A DNA stretch of 6,448 nt, taken from assembly GCA_030673005.1 (NCBI GenBank), contig DAOVFI010000144.1, positions 1-6,448 of the forward strand. The letters are read 5' to 3'. The stretch comes from Planctomycetales bacterium. Lineage in GTDB: Bacteria; Planctomycetota; Phycisphaerae; SM23-33. A program made the translations under genes and the position numbers. Below are positions 1 through 4,511 of the stretch, in pieces (position 1 is the stretch's first letter; each line of letters starts with the position of its first letter). The notes below the pieces were generated by a model, which saw only the letters and a program-made list of their open reading frames with translations, was not told the origin of the DNA and did no database searches.

Positions 1-1424
1 CGGTTGTCCGTCTGGTCCAGCGCCCATGCGAAATCGACCCTGGCGGACCGCTTGTGGTGGTGGAACTGCATCTTCCAGAAATCTTGCTGGTGCCGACCAC
101 CCGTGGCATTATACCCGAGAACGACGTTCAATTGCGGCATAAATGCGTCGGCGGCGATCTCGACGTTCCGGTCGGCGTCCCGCACCTTCGCCCGCTCGGT
201 CAGGACGTCCGGACGGGTGGCCGGGGCTAAGGCGATCGCCTCGGATTCCTTCAAGCCGATGGGTCTTGGCCCGGCCTTGTTCAGCGACTTCAGAGCGCCG
301 GGGTAGTCCAGCTCCACCATCGCGGCGATGGGCAGGCCCAGCTCCAGCTTGTAACTGTCCAGCGCGTCGCGGTAGTTTTGCTGAATCTGCTGGAACCGTA
401 CCTGGGCGTCGAGCAGGTTCTGCTGTGCCTGGTCCAGTTGGATGCGGGACAGTCCGCCTTCGACCAGGAACTTCGTTACCGCGACTGTCTGCTTGAGCCG
501 CTCGATGCTCTGACGCTCGTTTTTCAGGCGGTCCTGCTTCATGAGGACGTCGTAATAGGCGTTGACGATATCGACTGCGAAGGTCTGGGCGAACCTCTCG
601 TGGGCGTAAACGCCGAAGACGAAATTCCGCTCCAGGCGGTACTGATCTTCGTAGGCCAGCTGCCGCCACGCCCCGCGTAGCAGCGGCTGGGTGAAGTTGG
701 CGTCCATTACCGACCCGACGGTGGTGCTGTCAGACCCCAGCAGGTCGGACGCCAGGGACACCGTCGTCGCCAGAGTCAGCACCGCGCCGTCGCGGAATTT
801 TTGAGTCAGCGACGGATTGACCTGTGCGGCGGCGGAGTTGACCCACAAACCCGAATTCTCAACCCGGCTCCGCTCGGCGCTGCCGGTCGCTTCCCCGCCC
901 AGCATCGGCCAGGTCCACCCGCGACGGTTGTTCGCCAGCGCCAGGGCCGAGGTGAACAGTTCCTCCTTGCGTGTCTGGAAACTCCGGCTGTTGCGAAATG
1001 CGATCCGCAGACACTCCGCCGGCGTCAACACCTGCTTCGGGCCTGCGCCGATGGGGATGACTTTATCGCCGATTTTGATAAAGGTCGTCGCCGAAGGTTC
1101 GGACTTGCTTGGCCTTGTCGCAGGACGGGTCGAAGGCTGCGATTCGGCCGGTTTTACGGCGCGAGTTTCCGAGGCTGCGGTATCGCTCCGGGAGACCTCG
1201 AACGGCCTGTAGTCCACGCCGAACGGCCTGGCCTGCCCGAGAGCGGACCGCTGCCCCGATTCAACCGTCTCGTATGCGGCGCTGTCGGCCTGGCGGGCGT
1301 ATTGACTCGGCGTACAACCGCCAAGCGCCGCCGCAAGGATCACCGCTGATAGCACAACTAAATTGATTTCTCCCAGCAGGGAAAAACACCCGAAAAACTT
1401 TCCTGTTCTTTGAAACCGTCTCAT
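1..1424 (-). CDS. TolC-family outer membrane efflux lipoprotein (3' end beyond window)
   Basis: This reading frame stays open for 474 codons from an ATG at 1424 to the window edge, so the C-terminus is missing. Residues 1-37 form a lipoprotein signal: basic start (MRRFQRTGK), hydrophobic stretch at about 22-34, and lipobox LGGC with Cys37. Residues about 65-115 are a Pro/Ser/Thr/Arg-rich linker. The TolC/OEP fold follows: LTPAECLRIAFRNS (133-146), a beta-strand region ending in the family motif TQPLLRG (245-251), long helices at about 275-362 (VNAYYDVLMKQDRLKNERQSI), the repeat boundary ELGLP (361-365), then the second half with ATRPDVLTERAKVRDADRNVEIA and MPQLNVVLGYNATG (429-442). Known proteins of this family are trimeric outer-membrane channels of tripartite efflux pumps or type I secretion. 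The adaptor and pump genes are not in the window, so substrate is unknown. A ribosome site GGGAGG lies 5 bases before the ATG. The family is secure; the specific role is not. Confidence 0.93.
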   Translation of the reverse strand, partial: MRRFQRTGKFFGCFSLLGEINLVVLSAVILAAALGGCTPSQYARQADSAAYETVESGQRSALGQARPFGVDYRPFEVSRSDTAASETRAVKPAESQPSTRPATRPSKSEPSATTFIKIGDKVIPIGAGPKQVLTPAECLRIAFRNSRSFQTRKEELFTSALALANNRRGWTWPMLGGEATGSAERSRVENSGLWVNSAAAQVNPSLTQKFRDGAVLTLATTVSLASDLLGSDSTTVGSVMDANFTQPLLRGAWRQLAYEDQYRLERNFVFGVYAHERFAQTFAVDIVNAYYDVLMKQDRLKNERQSIERLKQTVAVTKFLVEGGLSRIQLDQAQQNLLDAQVRFQQIQQNYRDALDSYKLELGLPIAAMVELDYPGALKSLNKAGPRPIGLKESEAIALAPATRPDVLTERAKVRDADRNVEIAADAFMPQLNVVLGYNATGGRHQQDFWKMQFHHHKRSARVDFAWALDQTDN

Positions 1425-1429
1425 AACTG

Positions 1430-1435
1430 CCTCCC
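1430..1435 (-). promoter_or_regulatory. Ribosome binding site of the TolC-like gene
   Basis: On the minus strand GGGAGG is followed by CAGTT and then the ATG at 1424, a near-ideal Shine-Dalgarno at 5-base spacing. It fixes the start of the TolC-like gene and places the basic lipoprotein signal at the very N-terminus. Confidence 0.75.
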
Positions 1436-1469
1436 AGCCGCCATAATTAAAATTCGGCGCGAACTATCC

Positions 1470-1475
1470 AGTATA
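1470..1475 (-). promoter_or_regulatory. Possible -10 element for the TolC-like gene
   Basis: The minus strand reads TATACT here, five of six matches to the sigma-70 -10 consensus, about 46 bases before the start codon, which would give a leader of roughly 40 bases. No good -35 hexamer is visible at 16-18 base spacing, so this is only a candidate. Confidence 0.3.
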
Positions 1476-1553
1476 GAACGTGGGATATAGTACACCCTTG
1501 CGGCGGCACTTGGAAAGAGGCGGATGGCAGACGCAGCTGTCTCCGAAAACTGG

Positions 1554-1586
1554 TTCAGATGGGTGGCCGTGGCAGGTGCATCTGAA
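1554..1586. repeat. Small inverted repeat (8-bp perfect arms)
   Basis: TTCAGATG (1554-1561) and CATCTGAA (1579-1586) are perfect reverse complements around a 17-base loop containing GGTGGCCGTGG. No T-run follows on either side, so it does not look like an intrinsic terminator. The segment ATGGGTGGCCGTGG (1559-1572) recurs in inverted orientation at 4427-4440, which suggests it is a remnant of, or a building block for, a dispersed repeat. Confidence 0.55.
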
Positions 1587-1738
1587 AACTCCACGGGCAA
1601 GTGATACCCGTCAAACAGTCTGTTACAAAGTAATAGCCTGAAAGTGCGTCAATCCAGTTGGAAGATAATGATAAAAACGCGTAATAAAGCATATCTGACG
1701 CCCTTTCCCCGAAGCCTGAAACCTGTATTTTCCGTCTT

Positions 1739-1747
1739 TGTGGATTA
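1739..1747 (-). promoter_or_regulatory. DnaA box, one mismatch
   Basis: The plus strand reads TGTGGATTA, one mismatch from TGTGGATAA, the complement of the consensus DnaA box TTATCCACA. It has the same orientation as the perfect box 79 bases to the right and lies in AT-rich DNA upstream of dnaA, which makes function plausible. Confidence 0.55.
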
Positions 1748-1817
1748 TTTGTGAAGAAATGGTGGAAGAAAAAAAACTTTCCTTTCCAAGTTTCCGTCAT
1801 TACGAACCTTGGGTGTA

Positions 1818-1826
1818 TGTGGATAA
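1818..1826 (-). promoter_or_regulatory. Perfect consensus DnaA box
   Basis: The plus strand reads TGTGGATAA, the exact complement of the R-type DnaA box TTATCCACA. It lies about 20 bases upstream of the -35 of the candidate dnaA promoter and inside an A-rich tract. I found no other exact copy in the window. Placement next to the initiator gene fits autoregulation by DnaA, or an origin site, or both. Confidence 0.75.
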
Positions 1827-1846
1827 AAAAACAGGAAATTAAGACT

Positions 1847-1874
1847 TTGACAGATACCCGGGTAGTGATAAATT
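1847..1874 (+). promoter_or_regulatory. Likely dnaA promoter (sigma-70 type, extended -10)
   Basis: A perfect -35 TTGACA (1847-1852) is followed after 16 bases by TAAATT (1869-1874), four of six matches to TATAAT. TGA precedes the -10, giving an extended -10 motif (TGN). Transcription would start near 1881, leaving a leader of about 120 bases before the dnaA ATG. The perfect palindrome TACCCGGGTA lies in the spacer, and the perfect DnaA box is just upstream. Confidence 0.5.
1855..1864. promoter_or_regulatory. Perfect 10-bp palindrome in the promoter spacer (possible operator)
   Basis: TACCCGGGTA is fully self-complementary and sits between the -35 and -10 elements of the candidate dnaA promoter. 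A protein bound there would block RNA polymerase. The sequence is unlike a DnaA box, so the binder, if any, would be a different regulator. The palindrome is short and could be chance. Confidence 0.3.
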
Positions 1875-1907
1875 CGTACTTGTCGGCTGGCATTTCTGAT
1901 TGTGGAA

Positions 1908-1926
1908 GTGCATTGCGGCAATCCAC
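1908..1926. repeat. Imperfect dyad in the dnaA leader
   Basis: The 19-base stretch GTGCATTGCGGCAATCCAC equals its reverse complement except at the centre and one symmetric pair. It lies about 27 bases downstream of the predicted transcription start and 74 bases before the dnaA ATG. It may be an operator or a weak RNA hairpin. No matching regulator is evident. Confidence 0.35.
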
Positions 1927-1985
1927 GCCGAGCCGTCCAAAGCGGCCTGATGTCGGATTCGTAAAGCAAGCGTTTCTCGGATGAT

Positions 1986-1991
1986 AAAGGA
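1986..1991 (+). promoter_or_regulatory. Ribosome binding site of dnaA
   Basis: AAAGGA is followed by 8 bases and then the ATG at 2000. The spacing is normal and supports this start, which leaves a DnaA domain I of usual length. Confidence 0.65.
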
Positions 1992-1999
1992 TTTGTGAA

Positions 2000-3430
2000 A
2001 TGACCGTAGAAGGGATTTTGTGTGCGCAGAATGGCCCGATCCGGGCGGTTCTTGCTGCCGTCCATCAGCGGATCGGCACACAAAAATTCAACGCCTGGTT
2101 CAAGAGCGGAACGTGTGTTACGCTCGAAAAGGAAGTTGTGAAAGTAGGTGCGGCCAACCCTTTTATCGCCGGGTGGATCGAGAGCCACTTCGCCGACGAT
2201 CTTGCCGAAGCGACCAGGAGCGTTACCGGTCGGCGCGGGCGGGTTACGGTTACTGTCGATCCGGCACTGAGCGGGCAGTTTCGCCGGCGCCAACTGGACC
2301 TCCAGGCGACTCTCGTCAATCGCGGCACTTCCGGAACGGCGCGGCAGGCGCCTGCTCCGTCTTCCAGGATGCGATACAAGTTCGAGGATTTCGTAACCGG
2401 TTCGACGAATCGCCTGGCGTATTCTGCGGCGACTGCCGTCGCACAAAGTCCCAAGGCGCCGTTCAATCCGTTGTTCATTCACGGCACCTGCGGCGTCGGG
2501 AAAACTCACCTGCTCCAGGCGATTTGCAGCGCCGTTGCAAAGAACAATCGCAACGGGAAAAAAACCGCGTGGAAATACCTCACCGCCGAACAATTCACCA
2601 ACGAATTCGTCCGCGGCATCAGACAAAAGACAACGGAAACGTTTCGGAAAACCTACCGTCGCCTGGACATCCTCGTCATCGACGACGTGCACTTCCTAGC
2701 CGCCAAGAAAGCCACGCAGGAAGAGTTCCTCCACACCTTCAACACCATCCGCGACGCCGACAAACAGATAGTAATGGCGTCCGACGCACACCCGCGAATG
2801 CTAGGTCGGCTTACCGAACAACTCATAAGCCGATTCCTGTCCGGTATGGTCGTCAGGATCGACCCGCCCGACCGGGACACTCGAGTGAGGATTCTCCAGC
2901 GACTCGCCGGCCGCATGAAAACATCAGCGCCGCAGGACGTCCTTGATTACATTGCGCTGCACATTCACGGCTCGGTTCGCGAACTCGAGGGCGCGCTGGT
3001 GAAACTCGCCGCCCTGGCCGACCTTGCCGGCGAACCGATAACACTCGACCTTGCACGGCGCGTCCTGGCCGATCACCTCGTTCGGACCGACAGCGCCGTA
3101 ACGCTTGGCGAGATAGAAACCGCGGTGTCGGCCTTTTTCGGAATCACGCCGGCCGACATCCACTCCTCCAGGCGAACGCAGACCGTCAGCCTCGCTCGCG
3201 CCGTAGCAATGTTCCTGACGCGACGACACACGAGGATGAGTTACCCCGAAATCGGGCGGTTCACGGGTAAAAACCACTCTTCGGTTGTCCTGGCCGTCCA
3301 GCGAGTGGAAAAGATGCTCGATGAAAACCGCACCTGCCGGTGGATGACGCCCGCCGGACCAAAGAACATGCCGGCAAAGAAACTGATTGACATGCTGGCC
3401 GATCAGATAGGAAAAAAACCGAAGCGGTAG
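2000..3430 (+). CDS. dnaA: Chromosomal replication initiator protein DnaA
   Basis: The 476-residue protein has the four-domain layout of DnaA, the ATP-dependent initiator that binds DnaA boxes and opens the origin. Domain I (about 12-88) contains FNAWFKSG and NPFIAGWIESHF. Domain II is a short linker (about 90-125). Domain III, AAA+, has Walker A GTCGVGKT (162-169), Walker B ILVIDD (224-229), sensor 1 at ASDAHP (260-265), the box VII arginine finger R278 in LISRF, and sensor 2 R327 in GSVRELEG. Domain IV (about 365-440) has SLARAVAMFL, YPEIGRF and the binding signature GKNHSSVVLAVQRV (423-436), where Escherichia coli has GGRDHTTV. After the usual end there is a basic tail (441-476). All ATPase residues are intact, so it should be active. 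The following gene is not dnaN but a sugar-epimerase-like gene behind a terminator, suggesting a single-gene unit. Confidence 0.97.
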   Translation: MTVEGILCAQNGPIRAVLAAVHQRIGTQKFNAWFKSGTCVTLEKEVVKVGAANPFIAGWIESHFADDLAEATRSVTGRRGRVTVTVDPALSGQFRRRQLDLQATLVNRGTSGTARQAPAPSSRMRYKFEDFVTGSTNRLAYSAATAVAQSPKAPFNPLFIHGTCGVGKTHLLQAICSAVAKNNRNGKKTAWKYLTAEQFTNEFVRGIRQKTTETFRKTYRRLDILVIDDVHFLAAKKATQEEFLHTFNTIRDADKQIVMASDAHPRMLGRLTEQLISRFLSGMVVRIDPPDRDTRVRILQRLAGRMKTSAPQDVLDYIALHIHGSVRELEGALVKLAALADLAGEPITLDLARRVLADHLVRTDSAVTLGEIETAVSAFFGITPADIHSSRRTQTVSLARAVAMFLTRRHTRMSYPEIGRFTGKNHSSVVLAVQRVEKMLDENRTCRWMTPAGPKNMPAKKLIDMLADQIGKKPKR

Positions 3431-3440
3431 TCTGCCGTAG

Positions 3441-3475
3441 CATGGCCGTCCCGGCCATGGTGGCACGGAGGTGCA
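3441..3475. repeat. Palindromic repeat, copy 1 (second hairpin decayed)
   Basis: CATGGCCGTCCCGGCCATG (3441-3459) is a hairpin with perfect 8-bp arms and a 3-base loop, starting 10 bases after the dnaA stop codon. The same 19 bases plus two more are repeated exactly at 5697-5717. The second half, GCACGGAGGTGC (3463-3474), keeps only 4-bp arms where the other copy has 9-bp arms, so about 9 bases seem to have been lost. The placement recalls REP-type elements, which often sit at gene ends and stabilise mRNA. No transposase is nearby. Confidence 0.8.
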
Positions 3476-3530
3476 CTTCTCACGGATGATACTCTGCGAA
3501 GTAGCGATACTTTGCTACTGGGCACGAGTG

Positions 3531-3568
3531 GGCGCCCGGACAGGGATGTTCGGGCGCCGAATATTTTT
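3531..3568 (+). terminator. Rho-independent terminator downstream of dnaA
   Basis: GGCGCCCGGA (3531-3540) pairs with TTCGGGCGCC (3549-3558), a 10-bp stem with a single G.U pair, an 8-base loop and then GAATATTTTT (3559-3568). The T-run lies on the plus strand, as needed to end dnaA transcription 100 bases past its stop. A weaker hairpin, AGTAGC/GCTACT (3500-3505 and 3514-3519), precedes it. The terminator implies that the SDR gene has its own promoter or relies on readthrough. Confidence 0.8.
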
Positions 3569-3589
3569 AGACATTGATGACAATACGCC

Positions 3590-4339
3590 ATGAGGATACT
3601 TATTACAGGTGCAGCCGGGAACGTCGCGGCCGGTGTGATCCGCACTCTTGCCGGATTTTACCAACTCCGGTTGCTGGACCTGGTCCGGTCGGAAAGTTTT
3701 TCAGACCACGAATGGATTACCGGTTCGATCCTTGATTCCGGGACATTGGAGCGGGCGCTGAAGGACGTGCAGGCGGTTGTGCACCTGGCCGTTATTCGCA
3801 AGGGCCAGGGAGGCGACTGGGCCACCGAGGCGATGTTCGACGTAAACGTCAGGGGCTTATACATGGTTTTGCAGGCGTCAGTCGATGCCGGCATAGATCG
3901 GTTCGTTCACATCGGCAGCACCGCGCCGGTCATCGGGCATTGGTACGCCGGTGAAAACATCACCATCGACAGCCCCTACACCACTCGAGGCCGGTACTCG
4001 CTTACCAAGGCCATTCAGGAACTCACCTGCGAACACTTCGCCCGCAATACCGACCTTCGGGTTGTGGTCCTCCGTCCCTGGGTTCCGTGCGACGCCGGCG
4101 GCGGCAAAGCGCCTGAAAAATATCACCCCGGCCTGATCGATACCGAAGACCTCGGCCTGGCGTGCCGACTGGCGATTCAAGCAACCGGTCTGGATAAATT
4201 CGAGATTTTCCACACCGTAGCCACGCCTGAAGCCCAGCGGCGCTTCGACGCCGACCGGACGGAAAAAATACTCGGCTTCCGACCAAGGTTGAATTTCCAG
4301 AACCTCCCGTCCGCCCCGGAGCAATGTCCGGAGACATAA
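3590..4339 (+). CDS. NAD-dependent epimerase/dehydratase family protein (extended SDR)
   Basis: The 249-residue protein is an extended short-chain dehydrogenase/reductase of the sugar-epimerase type. The N-terminal Rossmann motif is MRILITGAAGNVAAG (GxxGxxA, residues 7-13), with D30 at the end of strand 2 (RLLDL), which favours NAD over NADP. SILD (46-49) and VVHLAV (63-68) are further family strands. The catalytic set is S110/T111 in HIGST, Y136 and K140 in YSLTK. VVVLRPWVP and DTEDLGLACRLAI match the later part of the fold, and KILGFRPRL (226-234) is the usual C-terminal signature. At 249 residues it is shorter than most nucleotide-sugar epimerases (about 310-340), so the substrate-binding lobe is reduced and the substrate cannot be named; uronate dehydrogenase-like enzymes are of similar size. 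No clear Shine-Dalgarno precedes the ATG at 3590, but the start places the Rossmann motif at residues 2-15 as usual. Confidence 0.9.
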   Translation: MRILITGAAGNVAAGVIRTLAGFYQLRLLDLVRSESFSDHEWITGSILDSGTLERALKDVQAVVHLAVIRKGQGGDWATEAMFDVNVRGLYMVLQASVDAGIDRFVHIGSTAPVIGHWYAGENITIDSPYTTRGRYSLTKAIQELTCEHFARNTDLRVVVLRPWVPCDAGGGKAPEKYHPGLIDTEDLGLACRLAIQATGLDKFEIFHTVATPEAQRRFDADRTEKILGFRPRLNFQNLPSAPEQCPET

Positions 4340-4357
4340 GTAAGAACAGGGAAAACC

Positions 4358-4438
4358 GGGTGGCACGGTCAAACCTTGCTTCCTGCCGAGAGGCAGGAAG
4401 CGAGGTTTGGCCGTGACGAGCGCACACCACGGCCACCC
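4358..4438 (+). repeat. Long hairpin repeat with GAGA tetraloop
   Basis: A 24-base arm (4364-4387) pairs with 4392-4415 across the loop GAGA. The only two imperfections are T opposite G, which are G.U pairs in a plus-strand RNA but A.C mismatches in a minus-strand RNA. C-GAGA-G fits a GNRA tetraloop. Outer arms GGGTGGC (4358-4364) and GCCACCC (4432-4438) are also perfect complements; they share base 4364 with the inner stem, so both cannot pair there at once. No T-run follows, so it is not a standard terminator. It shares GGTGGCACGG with the repeat behind dnaA (3459-3468) and CCACGGCCACCCAT, inverted, with 1559-1572. It begins 19 bases after the SDR stop. Confidence 0.75.
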
Positions 4439-4474
4439 ATCCTACCGAAGAAATAGACGAAAACCGGGACGGGG

Positions 4475-4504
4475 TTGTCGAAACGATGAAAATCTTTGTA
4501 CACT
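4475..4504 (+). promoter_or_regulatory. Weak promoter candidate immediately before the GTG start
   Basis: TTGTCG (4475-4480) and TACACT (4499-4504) are each four of six matches to sigma-70 hexamers, separated by 18 bases. Transcription would start near 4511-4512, essentially at the GTG, giving a leaderless message. This would explain the missing Shine-Dalgarno, but the match is weak. Confidence 0.22.
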
Positions 4505-4511
4505 CCTTGTC

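Larger units (their letters stand above)
1739..1926. other. Candidate replication origin or dnaA autoregulatory region
   Basis: Within 190 bases there are one perfect DnaA box (1818-1826), one single-mismatch box (1739-1747), A-rich tracts, and two weak inverted box-like sites (TGTGGAAGT at 1901-1909 and CAATCCACG at 1919-1927, each about six of nine). Many bacterial origins lie beside dnaA, and the genes here point away from the region on both sides. Against a full origin, only two good boxes are present and I could not find a clear DnaA-trio track. A DnaA-regulated promoter alone would explain the same signals. Confidence 0.4.
1425..1999. other. Divergent intergenic region between the TolC-like gene and dnaA
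   Basis: These 575 bases carry no convincing gene. The left third (to about 1650) is of mixed composition and holds the TolC promoter/RBS side and a hairpin at 1554-1586. From about 1657 the sequence becomes AT-rich, with runs such as GATAATGATAAAAACG and purine-rich A tracts at 1765-1776 and 1825-1831. Two DnaA boxes lie in or next to this part, followed by a promoter candidate at 1847-1874 and an imperfect dyad at 1908-1926. The arrangement (divergent genes, AT-rich DNA, DnaA boxes, dnaA itself) is what one expects of a dnaA regulatory region, and possibly of oriC. Confidence 0.7.

Noticed and set aside
109..669. Minus-strand frame of 186 codons within the TolC-like gene
   Set aside because: It is a frame-shifted shadow of the TolC-like frame. 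The real frame has no interruption here, so no frameshift needs to be invoked.
801..1349. Plus-strand frame of 182 codons across the TolC-like gene
   Set aside because: It is antisense to residues 26-208 of a protein with clear lipobox and TolC motifs, and its own product resembles no family.
1393..1783. AAAAACTTTCCT at 1393-1404 and again at 1772-1783
   Set aside because: About one such 12-base coincidence is expected in a window of this size, and the first copy is ordinary coding sequence of the lipoprotein signal.
1751..1984. Small frame of 77 codons ending 15 bases before dnaA
   Set aside because: It starts at a GTG with no ribosome site, spans the perfect DnaA box, the promoter and the palindrome, and its lysine/tryptophan-rich start merely reflects A-rich DNA.
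1425..1999. Possible small RNA or riboswitch in the long intergenic region
   Set aside because: I could find only short stems (8 bp at 1554-1586, 5 bp around 1593-1611) and no known riboswitch core or terminator, so no RNA gene is claimed.
1745..2692. Open frame of 315 codons on the minus strand
   Set aside because: It is antisense to dnaA and runs over the DnaA boxes and promoter. No family motif is visible; it is best explained as a shadow of GC-rich coding sequence.
4189..4197. TCTGGATAA, one mismatch from a DnaA box
   Set aside because: It is inside the SDR coding sequence, isolated from other boxes, and a single-mismatch 9-mer is expected by chance in 6.4 kb.
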